Assembly: GCA_947497895.1 (NCBI GenBank)
Contig: CANMIL010000004.1
Coordinates: forward strand, 186,001 to 250,000
From: an uncultured Tenacibaculum sp.
GTDB lineage: Bacteria; Bacteroidota; Bacteroidia; Flavobacteriales; Flavobacteriaceae
Direction of reading: 5' to 3'
DNA: 64,000 nucleotides
A model generated the notes under the pieces. The model had not been told where the DNA came from, searched no databases, and was given only the letters and a program-made list of their open reading frames with translations. Within the stretch, counting starts at the first letter, position 1, and the number at the start of each line of letters is the position of its first letter. This document shows, piece by piece, positions 28,224 through 37,312 of the stretch. A program made the position numbers and the translations under genes.

Positions 28224-28255
28224 CAAATATACGAATTTTTGACAGAATTAAACAA
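28224..28255 (-). promoter_or_regulatory. Bacteroidota-type promoter for rpmB operon
   Basis: On the minus strand a TTG (plus 28253-28255) is followed after 21 nt by TATATTTG (plus 28224-28231), fitting the TTG-N(17-23)-TAnnTTTG consensus. The box lies about 40 nt before the rpmB ATG. Confidence 0.7.
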
Positions 28256-28266
28256 AATATTCTGTA

Positions 28267-29514
28267 TTAATTTTTTAGAATATTTTTTTGCAATAGTTCC
28301 AATGCCTTCGATACTGTTCTATTAATCACCTTTTCTCTTGGCTGACCAAAATTAAACTCCTGAACATCAATATTATCCTGATATGCCAATGCAATATATA
28401 CCGTTCCTACACTTTTATCATTGTTATCTTGTGTTGGTCCAGCATTTCCAGTTACGGCAATCGCGTAATCAGTTTTCAAATTCTTGATTGCTCCTTGAAC
28501 CATTTCCTTTGCTACCTCTGCACTTACAACACTATGCCTATTTATTGTTTCTTCAGACACACCTAAAAGTTGTTGTTTTAATTCAGCAGTATAAGTAACC
28601 AAACTTCCTTTGTAATACGCCGAAGATCCAGGAACAGAAACCATAGTCGCCCCTATCTTTCCACCTGTTAAACTTTCCGCTGTACTGATAGTTTGACCTT
28701 TGCTTTTTAATAATTCCCCTACTTGCTTTTCTATGGACGAATCATCATCTATTCCTACAACAATATCAGAAATTAGTTCTAATAATTGATCCAACTGTTC
28801 TGTCAAAGCCTCTTCCAACTCACTCTTATTAGTTCCTTTACCAGACAGTCTTAATCGAACTCTACCGAAAGAAGGTAAATACGCTAGTTTAATGAATGAA
28901 GGTAAATTATCTTCCCAGTTTTCAATTCTTTCTGCTATCACACTTTCTCCCGTTCCATAGGTAATAATTGTTTTATGAATAATATGGGGCAATTCAAACT
29001 TATCTTGCAGTCTCGGTAGTACTTCATACTCCATCAGCCCTTTCATTTCATAAGGAACACCAGGCATAGAAACAAAAACTGTATCATTTTCTTCAAACCA
29101 CATTCCTGGTGCGGTACCGAATCTATTCATTAACAATGTTGCCTTTGATGGCAACTGTGCTTGATACCTTTGAACTTCATTAAATGGATGATTTACTTTT
29201 TTGAATAACTGTTTGATATGATCAATCACCTCATTATACTCAACAATTTCCGAATCATTAAAATAATCAGCAATGGTCTTTTTAGTTATATCATCCTTAG
29301 TAGGTCCCAATCCTCCAGTAACAATAACGATGTCAGCCCTACTTTCTGCTTCTTTCAAAGCATTTAGTATATGGTTTCTTTCATCTTGAATAGAAGATAT
29401 CTGATGTACAGAAACTCCGATTCTATTTAATTCTTGACCAATCCATTGAGAATTTGTGTCAACTATTTGACCGATTAGAATTTCATCTCCTATCGTAATA
29501 ATTTCTGCTTTCAT
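28267..29514 (-). CDS. cinA: CinA-like protein (nicotinamide-nucleotide amidohydrolase / ADP-ribose pyrophosphatase)
   Basis: A 415-residue two-domain protein. The N-terminal MoaB/MogA-like COG1058 domain (residues ~1-170) starts MKAEIITIGDEILIGQIVDTN and contains VTGGLGPTKDD. The C-terminal CinA domain (~255-410) contains STAESLTGGKIGATMV and AVTGNAGPTQ, the NMN deamidase region used in NAD recycling. It closes an apparent minus-strand transcript running from the FAH-family gene. Confidence 0.95.
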   Translation of the reverse strand: MKAEIITIGDEILIGQIVDTNSQWIGQELNRIGVSVHQISSIQDERNHILNALKEAESRADIVIVTGGLGPTKDDITKKTIADYFNDSEIVEYNEVIDHIKQLFKKVNHPFNEVQRYQAQLPSKATLLMNRFGTAPGMWFEENDTVFVSMPGVPYEMKGLMEYEVLPRLQDKFELPHIIHKTIITYGTGESVIAERIENWEDNLPSFIKLAYLPSFGRVRLRLSGKGTNKSELEEALTEQLDQLLELISDIVVGIDDDSSIEKQVGELLKSKGQTISTAESLTGGKIGATMVSVPGSSAYYKGSLVTYTAELKQQLLGVSEETINRHSVVSAEVAKEMVQGAIKNLKTDYAIAVTGNAGPTQDNNDKSVGTVYIALAYQDNIDVQEFNFGQPREKVINRTVSKALELLQKNILKN

Positions 29515-29619
29515 CCTTTTGTATTTATTGCTTTTCCATAGTTTAGATGTAACCTTTGATGTTTAAAATAACTACTCATCTTTTTGTTTCATAATTATTT
29601 AACAGGTCGGTTCATTCAT

Positions 29620-29946
29620 TTATGAATTCCCTATTTGGTCAATTAAACTATCTTTATCGGGATTTTCTTTCTCCCACTTTCTTTCTAAGAAAATATAGAA
29701 TAAATAGCAACTTAAAATCCCTACAGGTATCGTTATCAATGTTAAAACGAAGTCGTTAGCAGTTTCCAAAAAATCCGATTCTAAAATCAACAACACTACT
29801 CCCAGTACTAACCCCAAAATAAATGCTCCTACATAATAGCTCAAAGCTCCTGCAATGGCATAGCCCCATTTACTTTTATTATAACTTGCTGCTAATTCAT
29901 AAAACTTTTTACCTATTACTAAAATTAGAAATACTCCAAATATCAT
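29620..29946 (-). CDS. Small membrane protein, tandem paralogue 2
   Basis: A 108-residue protein with three hydrophobic segments and a charged C-terminal tail ending in IDQIGNS. It has the same length and layout as the neighbour at 30011-30337, which ends INEIGNS and also carries an FxxLAxxYxxxK motif near the N-terminus. The two are therefore tandem duplicates. Function unknown. Confidence 0.65.
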   Translation of the reverse strand: MIFGVFLILVIGKKFYELAASYNKSKWGYAIAGALSYYVGAFILGLVLGVVLLILESDFLETANDFVLTLITIPVGILSCYLFYIFLERKWEKENPDKDSLIDQIGNS

Positions 29947-30010
29947 CTTTCCTCGCTTTTTCTCTGTTAATTCCTTTTAAAGAAAACATTTTTTTTAAAC
30001 TTAATTTCTT

Positions 30011-30337
30011 CTAAGAATTTCCTATTTCATTAATAGCTTCTTCGGAGTTATTTTTAATCTCCTTCAAGAGCTTTTTTTCAAGAGTATAATGTATGATTAC
30101 TGCTATCAAAACTCCCATTACAAATGTAATTAATCGATGTATCGACCTATCTATATTCTTAGATAAAATTTCCAAAGACGAATAGAGTACAGCATTTAGA
30201 AGAACTACAAAAACAAAAGTTCCCACTCCTAAAAACACATAGAGTACTTTATTTCTTTTGTATCTTTTAGCTAAACTAAAATAGGACCACCCAATCGTAA
30301 TGATTATAATAACTAATATAATAGAGATTATACTCAT
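30011..30337 (-). CDS. Small membrane protein, tandem paralogue 1
   Basis: A 108-residue protein with three predicted membrane segments and a charged tail ending INEIGNS. Paralogue of the next gene downstream, diverged but keeping length, FxxLAxxYxxNK and the C-terminal IGNS. Its start overlaps the stop of the FAH-family gene by 4 bp (ATGA type), so it is translationally coupled to that enzyme. Confidence 0.68.
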   Translation of the reverse strand: MSIISIILVIIIITIGWSYFSLAKRYKRNKVLYVFLGVGTFVFVVLLNAVLYSSLEILSKNIDRSIHRLITFVMGVLIAVIIHYTLEKKLLKEIKNNSEEAINEIGNS

Positions 30338-30942
30338 TTCACTTTTATCTGAAAAGCTTCTTTACCCTCTATTGTACCTGTGAGAATATCATTTTCTTCC
30401 ACTCTACCTACTCCTGCTGGCGTCCCTGTAAAAATTACATCTCCTTTTTTTAATGTAAAATATTGAGATACATAACCTATTAACTCATCTACTTTCCATA
30501 GCATTGATTGAGTGTTACCATCCTGCACTACAATGTCGTTTTTCTTTAACTGGAAAGAAGTATTATTAATATCGAACTCTTCTTTTGGAAAAAACTGACC
30601 TATTACTGCACTTCCGTCAAATGCTTTCGCTTTCTCCCAAGGCAATCCTTTTTCTTTACACTGGGCTTGAACATCTCTAGCTGTAAAATCGATCCCTAAC
30701 CCTACTTCGTCGTAATATTTATGAGCGAACTTTGGAGAAATATGTTTTCCAACTTTATTAATTTTCACCAGCACCTCAACCTCATAGTGAATATCTTCCG
30801 AAAATGGAGGAATGAAAAAAGGCATTTTTTTAGGTAGAATAGCCGAATCAGGCTTTAAAAATATAACTGGACTTTCAGGCTTTTCATTTGCCAGTTCTTC
30901 AATATGCTTTGCATAGTTTCGTCCAATACAAATTATTTTCAC
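30334..30942 (-). CDS. Fumarylacetoacetate hydrolase family protein
   Basis: A 202-residue FAH-fold enzyme beginning MKIICIGRNYAKHIEEL. Metal-binding acidic residues are visible in HYEVEVLVKI and the LGIDFTARDVQ string; GDVIFTGTPAGVG is the family signature. Short members of this family act as oxaloacetate decarboxylase/tautomerase or acylpyruvase; which one applies cannot be told. It leads a transcript with two small membrane proteins and cinA. Confidence 0.92.
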   Translation of the reverse strand: MKIICIGRNYAKHIEELANEKPESPVIFLKPDSAILPKKMPFFIPPFSEDIHYEVEVLVKINKVGKHISPKFAHKYYDEVGLGIDFTARDVQAQCKEKGLPWEKAKAFDGSAVIGQFFPKEEFDINNTSFQLKKNDIVVQDGNTQSMLWKVDELIGYVSQYFTLKKGDVIFTGTPAGVGRVEENDILTGTIEGKEAFQIKVK

Positions 30943-30977
30943 AATCTATTTTTATTACTAAGTGTTATTTAAAAACA

Positions 30978-31026
30978 ATTAGTTTTGAGTGAAAAAATCT
31001 ATTGAAACTTATCTCTCAAAACTAAT
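30978..31026. repeat. 12-bp inverted repeat between FAH gene and menB
   Basis: ATTAGTTTTGAG (30978-30989) and CTCAAAACTAAT (31015-31026) are perfect inverted copies separated by 25 nt. It could form a hairpin in menB read-through RNA or serve as an operator for the downstream transcript. Confidence 0.55.
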
Positions 31027-31032
31027 AATAAA

Positions 31033-31054
31033 TGGTCTACAATTAATTAGACCA
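31033..31054 (-). terminator. Hairpin directly after menB stop
   Basis: TGGTCTA / TAGACCA inverted repeat with an 8-nt loop, abutting the menB stop codon. The T-rich stretch after it on the minus strand is interrupted, so strength is uncertain. Confidence 0.5.
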
Positions 31055-31894
31055 CTATGGAATCCATTTCTTGTCAAAATTAGGCTTACGTTTCTCTAAA
31101 AAGGCATCTCTTCCTTCTTTCGCTTCGTCCGTCATATAAGCTAATCTTGTAGCCTCTCCTGCAAAAACTTGTTGACCAACCATTCCATCATCCGTTAAAT
31201 TCATGGCGAACTTCAACATTTTAATAGATGTTGGAGATTTTGCCAATATTTCTTGAGCCCATTCATAAGCCGTAGATTCTAACTCTTCATGAGGAATTAC
31301 AGCGTTCACCATTCCCATTTCATAAGCCTCTTGAGCTGAATAATTTCTTCCTAAAAAGAAAATTTCACGTGCTTTCTTTTGTCCGACCATTTTCGCTAAA
31401 TATGCAGAACCATAACCTGCATCGAATGAGGTAACATCAGCATCCGTTTGTTTAAAAATGGCGTGCTCTTTACTAGCCAAAGTCAAATCACAAACCACAT
31501 GTAAACTATGTCCTCCTCCTACTGCCCATCCTGGCACAACACAAATAACTGCTTTTGGCATAAAACGTATTAAACGTTGAACTTCTAGGATATTTAATCT
31601 ATGATATCCGTCTTCTCCAACATATCCCTGATGCCCTCTAGCTTTTTGATCTCCTCCTGAACAAAAACTCCATATTCCGTCTTTCGTAGAAGGTCCCTCT
31701 GCAGAAAGTAACACTACTCCAATTGAAGTATCTTCATGCGCATCTTTAAACGCATCCAATAATTCACTTGTTGTTTTTGGTCTGAAAGCATTTCTAACAT
31801 TTGGCCTATTAAATGCAATTCGTGCTACTCCATTCGATTTTTTGTAAGTAATATCGTCGTATTCCTTAGCAGTTTTCCACTCAGGTTGTATCAT
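31055..31894 (-). CDS. menB: 1,4-dihydroxy-2-naphthoyl-CoA synthase MenB
   Basis: A 279-residue crotonase-fold enzyme that closes the second ring in menaquinone synthesis. Motifs include FNRPNVRNAFRPKT, FCSGGDQKARG, VPGWAVGGGHSLHVVCDLT, and DVTSFDAGYGSAYLAKMVGQKKAREIFF split by the normal spacing. Full family length. menD lies 1.9 kb away on the same strand. Confidence 0.97.
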   Translation of the reverse strand: MIQPEWKTAKEYDDITYKKSNGVARIAFNRPNVRNAFRPKTTSELLDAFKDAHEDTSIGVVLLSAEGPSTKDGIWSFCSGGDQKARGHQGYVGEDGYHRLNILEVQRLIRFMPKAVICVVPGWAVGGGHSLHVVCDLTLASKEHAIFKQTDADVTSFDAGYGSAYLAKMVGQKKAREIFFLGRNYSAQEAYEMGMVNAVIPHEELESTAYEWAQEILAKSPTSIKMLKFAMNLTDDGMVGQQVFAGEATRLAYMTDEAKEGRDAFLEKRKPNFDKKWIP

Positions 31895-31924
31895 AATTTT
31901 AAACTATTGTCGTTATATAAGAAG

Positions 31925-31932
31925 CAAAAATA
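31925..31932 (-). promoter_or_regulatory. Putative promoter box for menB
   Basis: Minus-strand TATTTTTG (TAnnTTTG), about 30 nt before the menB ATG, in the 89-bp divergent intergenic region. Confidence 0.45.
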
Positions 31933-31955
31933 ACACATTAACTTTATTTTCTTTT

Positions 31956-31963
31956 TATATTTG
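31956..31963 (+). promoter_or_regulatory. Putative promoter box for the esterase-like gene
   Basis: TATATTTG exactly matches TAnnTTTG, 20 nt before the ATG at 31984; divergent to the menB box. Confidence 0.45.
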
Positions 31964-31983
31964 ACCGTTATAAATTATTCCCT

Positions 31984-33246
31984 ATGAGACATCTATCGTT
32001 TTTACTTGCATTTTGTTTATCAGTATCGGCTTTTTCTCAAAAAATTATTACTAAATCCATTGATTCAAAAGAGTTAAAGAAAAAAAGAAATATTAAGGTT
32101 TATCTTCCTCGAAATTACGACAAAGATTTAACGGCTAATTACCCTGTTACCATTGTCCTAGGAGATGAATACTTATTTGATTTGTCTGTTGGAAATGCCA
32201 AACTTTTTGCAAATGCTGATAAAGCGCCAAGGCAGATTGTTGTAGGAATCGATATGAAGTCCACTTTCATGAAGGATGTTTCAATTGTTCCAGCAACGAA
32301 CTTACTGACTACGAATGGAATTCACTTTTATAATTTCATTAAACATGAATTGATCCCTTATTTAGAAGGAAGTTTTAAAACCTCTCCTTTTATGACTATT
32401 GTAGGTGAAGGAAAAGGAGCTAATTTTGTTACTCACTTTTTAAAAGAACCTGAACCAGTTTTTAATGCTTATATCTGTGCAACTCCTGAATTTGCCAATT
32501 ATTCTCCAGAAATTATAAAATCCTATTCTCTTAAAAGACTAGAGACTATTGACAACACCTATTTTATTTATGCAAGTAATGCAAAAGGGCAAACAACAGA
32601 TGAATTATTTGGAAGATTCAGTGAAATAGGAACTTATTTAACATCTTTTGAAGCAAAAAACCTAAACTTTACTTTTGATAAGTTTGAAAACTCTCCTGGT
32701 TTTTTATCAACGATTGCAGAAACGATTCCAAGAGCAATGACGAAAATATTCGCTTTGTATTCAAAAATATCTAAGTCTGAATTTGAAAAAAACATCAAAG
32801 AACTAGAGCCTTTGGAAGCCATCAAATATCTTGAAAACAAATATTTAGACATTCAATACCTTTATGGTTCAAACTTAAATGTACGTTTAGATGACATTTA
32901 CGCAATTGAAGGAATTGTAATTGATAAGCAAGATGGTGACTACCTAAGAGTTCTTGGGGATTTTGTTGCTATTAAATACCCTGACCTACATTTAGGAGAT
33001 TATTATGTTGGAAAGTATTATGAACTAGGAAAAGATTATGAAAAGGCAGATTTTTATTACAAAGCTGCTTATGGTAAAATGAACCTTTCCGATCCTAACA
33101 CCAATGCTTTTTATGAAAACATTAAACGTGTAAATGACTTACTAGAAAAGCAAAAGCTAGAAGAAGACACTCCAATTGAAGAGGATGAAGATCAAGAAGA
33201 AGAGCAAGAGGAAGAAAATGATGACAATGAAAATGAAGATAACTAA
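31984..33246 (+). CDS. Secreted esterase-fold protein lacking the nucleophile serine, with acidic tail
   Basis: A 420-residue protein with a signal peptide (cleavage near AFSQ). Residues ~20-265 resemble the putative esterase (Esterase D-type) alpha/beta-hydrolase fold (KVYLPRNYDKD, YPVTIVLGDEYLF, FIKHELIPYLEGSF). The nucleophile elbow, normally GxSxG, reads GEGKG at residues 141-145, so the Ser is Gly143 and hydrolysis by the usual mechanism is unlikely. The C-terminal third has TPR-like helices (YYVGKYYELGKDYEKA) and an extremely acidic tail of about 30 residues. Confidence 0.75.
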   Translation: MRHLSFLLAFCLSVSAFSQKIITKSIDSKELKKKRNIKVYLPRNYDKDLTANYPVTIVLGDEYLFDLSVGNAKLFANADKAPRQIVVGIDMKSTFMKDVSIVPATNLLTTNGIHFYNFIKHELIPYLEGSFKTSPFMTIVGEGKGANFVTHFLKEPEPVFNAYICATPEFANYSPEIIKSYSLKRLETIDNTYFIYASNAKGQTTDELFGRFSEIGTYLTSFEAKNLNFTFDKFENSPGFLSTIAETIPRAMTKIFALYSKISKSEFEKNIKELEPLEAIKYLENKYLDIQYLYGSNLNVRLDDIYAIEGIVIDKQDGDYLRVLGDFVAIKYPDLHLGDYYVGKYYELGKDYEKADFYYKAAYGKMNLSDPNTNAFYENIKRVNDLLEKQKLEEDTPIEEDEDQEEEQEEENDDNENEDN

Positions 33247-33277
33247 TGTTATAACTTTATTACCATAAAACAATATG

Positions 33278-33309
33278 AAACCTCTTGATTGAATTCAGGA
33301 GGTTTTTTT
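33278..33309 (+). terminator. Terminator of the esterase-like gene
   Basis: AAACCTC ... GAGGTTT with inner pairing (11-bp stem including one G-U) followed by a T tract. Confidence 0.75.
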
Positions 33310-33427
33310 ATGCTATTCCAATTATTTTCTTGCTTGAAACGAAAGGTATGTAAATCCCTAAAACGAATAGTAACTTTAATAAGATGTTATTCTTGTTCGC
33401 TTCAAGTTACATCTATTTTACAAAAAA

Positions 33428-33841
33428 TTAGTTCTTTAGTTCAATTCGATCTTCCTTAAGATCGATTAACTGTTGTTTATACAAGCTTCCAATGGCACGC
33501 TTAAAAGCTTTCTTACTCATTTGTAAGTGAAATTTTATAGATTCAGGAGAGCTTTTATCCGTTAGCATTAAACTTCCTTTTTCTTTGATCTTATTGTAAA
33601 CTTTCTCTACATCTTGATCGATTACATTTTTGAAGCCTTGTGGTTGTAATGACACATCAATTCGCTCATCTTCTCTGATTTTTTTGATGTAGCCTTCCAC
33701 CTTCATTCCTTCTTCAAGCTCTGTGAATACTTCATTTTTATAAAGCAATCCTTCATATTCTTCGTTGATTAATACAGTAAACCCCAAATGTGACTGTAAA
33801 CCGATAACCAAATCTACCTTATCTCCTACTTTTAATTCCAT
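33428..33841 (-). CDS. S1 RNA-binding plus winged-helix protein (CvfB C-terminal-like)
   Basis: A 137-residue protein. Residues 1-65 form an S1-like OB fold (VGDKVDLVIGLQSHLGFTV, YEGLLYKNEVF, YIKKIREDERIDVSLQP). Residues ~70-137 form a winged helix (MSKKAFKRAIGSLYKQQLI). This corresponds to the C-terminal part of CvfB/YitL proteins, which normally have additional N-terminal S1 domains, so it is a short form. It overlaps menD by one base (TAATG), implying coupled translation. Confidence 0.82.
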   Translation of the reverse strand: MELKVGDKVDLVIGLQSHLGFTVLINEEYEGLLYKNEVFTELEEGMKVEGYIKKIREDERIDVSLQPQGFKNVIDQDVEKVYNKIKEKGSLMLTDKSSPESIKFHLQMSKKAFKRAIGSLYKQQLIDLKEDRIELKN

Positions 33842-35499
33842 TATAAATTTTTAAAATATTCTTTTAAAATTACATCATTTATATCAGAAGGTGTAAAAAC
33901 CTCTAAAATTTCAGGTTGACCAGATTCTTGATAAAAATCTGTCAAACTATTCTTCAACTCATCTATATCATGAGCTGAGCGATATCCGAATCCATAAGTC
34001 TTAGCTAAATGTTCGGCAGTTAAACCGTGAGGAGTTTCAAAATAATCCAATGCATTCGTTGATTTCGGCCCTGGAATAATTTTAAAGATACCGCCTCCTG
34101 AATTATTCAGGATAATAATTCTAAAACTTTTTGGAACGTATGAATTCCATAAAGCATTGCTATCGTAATAAAAACTAACATCTCCGGTAACAAAAACCGT
34201 TTGTTCCTTTGATTCAATAGCCGCGCCAATTGCAGTACTTGTACTACCATCAATCCCACTAGTTCCTCTATTGCAAAAAACTCTTAAGGTCGACTTTAAA
34301 TCAAATAACTGCGTATAGCGGATAACAGAACTATTACTAACCTGTAATTGACAATTATCTGGTATTGATGCTAAGATAGTCTCACAAGCCTTTAAATCAG
34401 AATAAGCAACTCCCTTTAAAAACTGCTCATGTTTCTCTATTCTTGCAGACTTTGCTTCTAACCAAACTTTTTGATAAGTCGATCCACTTTCTCCTTTATC
34501 AACTAAATTATTAAGCTCTGTAAAAAAACGTTCTGGTTTTAAAGTGATATGCGCTGTCAAACAAAAATAAGTATTCATTGCTCTCAACTCATCAATATGC
34601 CAATGGTGCTTCGGAGAATACTTGCGTAAAAATTGCTTGATTCTTTTTGAAACTACCATTCCTCCAAACGTTATTAATAGCTCTGGTTTAAAAGCCTCAA
34701 AATCTTCTTCTGTAAACGGAGTAATTACCTGATCAATAGAATTTATAATATTCGGATGATAAATATTCGAGATCGTTTCAGTAAGCACTATTACTTTTTC
34801 ATCGCTGAAATACCCTTCTAAACATTGAGTTACTTCTTCAGACGGGAAATTCTCCCCTACCAAAATCATTATTTTCTTGGATTCATTCCAAACATTAACC
34901 GCTGCATCGTATTGTAAACTCAATACTTCTTGACGTTGAGTTAATTCTGGAAAATCGAAATCAGCAATTCTATCAACCGTTTCATACAACGGCTCATCAA
35001 AAGGTACATTAATATGTACAGGTCCTTTCTCCTCTATAGCTTTTGTAACGGCTGTACTTATTAACTGAATATTCTCATTCTTCTTTTCTGTATCTTCCTT
35101 CAAGTTCGCGGAAAAAAGAATGTGATTATTGAAAACATATTCCTGACGAATCGTTTGCCCATCACCAATATCAATAAGGTGTTTTGGTCTATCTGCAGAA
35201 ATAATAACCAAAGGAATTTTACTGTAAAATGCCTCGGCAATTGCAGGATGGTAATTCAACAGTGCTGAACCCGAAGTACACACCAAAGCAACTGGCTTTT
35301 TAGTTTGCTGTGCTATTCCCATGGCAAAGAAAGCCGCAGCACGTTCATCCACGATGCTATATGCCTTCATATTTGGGTGATTTGAAAAACCAATGGTTAA
35401 AGGAGCATTTCTTGAACCTGGTGATATTACCACCGCATCAATATTGTAGTGCTTACAAGCTGAAACTACGAGTTGTGCTAATTCTTTTTTGGGATACAT
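33841..35499 (-). CDS. menD: 2-succinyl-5-enolpyruvyl-6-hydroxy-3-cyclohexene-1-carboxylate synthase MenD
   Basis: A 552-residue thiamine-diphosphate enzyme committing isochorismate and 2-oxoglutarate to menaquinone. Starts MYPKKELAQLVVSACKHY; contains VISPGSRNAPLT, the catalytic-Glu region DERAAAFFAMG, and the ThDP/Mg motif VTGDVSFYYDSNALWN with NNSGGGIF. Normal length. The downstream S1/winged-helix gene is coupled to it; the aldolase terminator lies upstream. Confidence 0.97.
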   Translation of the reverse strand: MYPKKELAQLVVSACKHYNIDAVVISPGSRNAPLTIGFSNHPNMKAYSIVDERAAAFFAMGIAQQTKKPVALVCTSGSALLNYHPAIAEAFYSKIPLVIISADRPKHLIDIGDGQTIRQEYVFNNHILFSANLKEDTEKKNENIQLISTAVTKAIEEKGPVHINVPFDEPLYETVDRIADFDFPELTQRQEVLSLQYDAAVNVWNESKKIMILVGENFPSEEVTQCLEGYFSDEKVIVLTETISNIYHPNIINSIDQVITPFTEEDFEAFKPELLITFGGMVVSKRIKQFLRKYSPKHHWHIDELRAMNTYFCLTAHITLKPERFFTELNNLVDKGESGSTYQKVWLEAKSARIEKHEQFLKGVAYSDLKACETILASIPDNCQLQVSNSSVIRYTQLFDLKSTLRVFCNRGTSGIDGSTSTAIGAAIESKEQTVFVTGDVSFYYDSNALWNSYVPKSFRIIILNNSGGGIFKIIPGPKSTNALDYFETPHGLTAEHLAKTYGFGYRSAHDIDELKNSLTDFYQESGQPEILEVFTPSDINDVILKEYFKNL

Positions 35500-35544
35500 T
35501 GCTTATTTTCAGGAAGGGCTTTTAATAATTCTAATTTTAGCCAG

Positions 35545-35592
35545 AAAAAGTCAGTAGTATCCAAGATAAACTTTTCAACTTACTGACTTTTC
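35545..35592 (-). terminator. Terminator of the transaldolase-type gene
   Basis: Minus-strand AAAAGTCAGTA / TACTGACTTTT inverted repeat (plus 35581-35591 and 35546-35556) with a 24-nt loop and T tract, 18 bp after the gene's stop. Confidence 0.65.
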
Positions 35593-35609
35593 AATATGGT
35601 GTAAAGGAA

Positions 35610-36263
35610 TTAGTTTCCTTTTTTATAATCAGCTAAAAACTTTTCTAAACCAATATCAGTTAATGGGTGCTTTAACAATCCAGAAATTGCACTCAATGGT
35701 CCAGTCATAACATCAGCTCCAATCTTAGCACAATCAATTACGTGCATTGTGTGACGTACAGAAGCAGCTAAAATTTCAGTTTCAAACATATAGTTATCGT
35801 AGATGTGACGAATTTCAGAGATTAAGTTTAATCCATCAGTTGAAATATCATCTAAACGCCCAATAAAAGGAGACACATATGTTGCTCCTGCTTTTGCAGC
35901 TAATAAAGCTTGTCCTGCAGAAAACACTAAAGTTACATTTGTTTTAATTCCTTTATCAGAAAAGTATTTACATGCTTTAATACCGTCAGCAATCATTGGT
36001 AATTTTACAACAATCTGAGGATTTAAGGCAGCTAAAGCCTCTCCTTCTTTTACCATTCCTTCGAAATCAGTTGAAATAACCTCAGCAGAAACATCACCTT
36101 CAACAACTTCGCAAATTGCTTTGTAGTGATTTAAAATGTTTTCTTCTCCAGTGATTCCTTCCTTCGCCATTAACGATGGATTTGTAGTAACTCCATCTAA
36201 AATACCTAAAGATTGTGCTTCTTTAATTTGATCAAGATTAGCCGTGTCAATAAAAAATTTCAT
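35610..36263 (-). CDS. fsa: Transaldolase / fructose-6-phosphate aldolase (TalC/FSA type)
   Basis: A 217-residue small transaldolase-family TIM barrel. Begins [16 protein letters not shown] with [13 protein letters not shown]; the Schiff-base lysine is Lys87 in [15 protein letters not shown] and FIGRLDD follow. Short members catalyse either transaldolase or fructose-6-phosphate aldolase chemistry and cannot be separated by eye. The SDR gene lies 59 bp upstream on the same strand. Confidence 0.93.
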   Translation of the reverse strand: MKFFIDTANLDQIKEAQSLGILDGVTTNPSLMAKEGITGEENILNHYKAICEVVEGDVSAEVISTDFEGMVKEGEALAALNPQIVVKLPMIADGIKACKYFSDKGIKTNVTLVFSAGQALLAAKAGATYVSPFIGRLDDISTDGLNLISEIRHIYDNYMFETEILAASVRHTMHVIDCAKIGADVMTGPLSAISGLLKHPLTDIGLEKFLADYKKGN

Positions 36264-36322
36264 GTGTTTAATTTATTATGTTGTGTTTCGTTACAAAGTC
36301 TTCTTTATAATCCGCTGCGAAT

Positions 36323-37123
36323 TTACAACTTATAATGATTCATTAAGAGCTTTTCGTAAACTTTATCTGGTAAAATTCTCTTTAATACAATTGAAAACTT
36401 CTCCATAAAAGCTCCTACTTTGTAATGTATTTTTGGTTTTTTAGTTTCAATAATAGCCTGTACTTTTTTAGCCATTTGAATTGGATCCGCTCCAGAATCA
36501 ACATGATTATCCATCAATGCTAAATTCTCCGCATATTTTTCTTTATAAGCCGAGCTTTCAAAAACTGGAGTATGATATCTTCCTGCCGCAATATTCGTTG
36601 CAAAATCACCAGGAGCCACATTTACCACTTTAACTCCGAAAGCTTTAACCTCCATACTCAAACTCTCTGTTATCAATTCTAAAGCTCCTTTACTCGCCGA
36701 GTAAATTCCTCTAAATGGCAGCCCCATGTACGCTGCGATGGAAGTGGTATTAATGATAAGTCCTTGCTTTTGCTCTCGCATATATGGAAGTACCTCTTTT
36801 ATAACATTGATCACCCCAAAGAAATTCGTTTCAAAATTATCGCGCATTTCTTCCGTTGGTGTATCTTCAATTGGTCCAGTAATTCCTTTTCCTGCATTAT
36901 TAATTAAAACATCAATCTTCCCTTCCTTCTGAACAACTTCTTCTATGGCTGTTTTTATTGTTTCCTCTTTTGTTACATCTAATGCAACCATATTAAAAGC
37001 TACATCTACATTCTTAGGATTTCTACTTGTTCCATATACTTTATAGTTTTTTTCATGCAAATAATTAGCTATGGACTTCCCTATTCCTGATGATGCTCCT
37101 GTAATAAATACAACCTTTGACAT
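36323..37123 (-). CDS. SDR family oxidoreductase
   Basis: A 266-residue classical short-chain dehydrogenase. Cofactor motif TGASSGIG (residues 8-15), NNAG, catalytic Ser128 and YSASK (Tyr141, Lys145). R in the GTSRNPKN string after the second strand suggests NADP(H). C-terminal extension carries hydrophobic and basic residues (MEKFSIVLKRILPDKVYEKLL), possibly membrane-associated. Substrate unknown. Confidence 0.93.
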   Translation of the reverse strand: MSKVVFITGASSGIGKSIANYLHEKNYKVYGTSRNPKNVDVAFNMVALDVTKEETIKTAIEEVVQKEGKIDVLINNAGKGITGPIEDTPTEEMRDNFETNFFGVINVIKEVLPYMREQKQGLIINTTSIAAYMGLPFRGIYSASKGALELITESLSMEVKAFGVKVVNVAPGDFATNIAAGRYHTPVFESSAYKEKYAENLALMDNHVDSGADPIQMAKKVQAIIETKKPKIHYKVGAFMEKFSIVLKRILPDKVYEKLLMNHYKL

Positions 37124-37312
37124 TTTATATAATTTTGAGCAAAGATCTAAAAGTTACCGTCAAAATAAAAAACTTTATTCTCCAATATTTTATACGAAGT
37201 TTTAACTACTATTCATCTAAGTATTTCATATTTCTTTCACTCTTCAATTTATTTACAACAAGTAGAATTCGCATTTAAAAACTTATATTAGCCTCCCGAT
37301 ACCTTGAAAATT

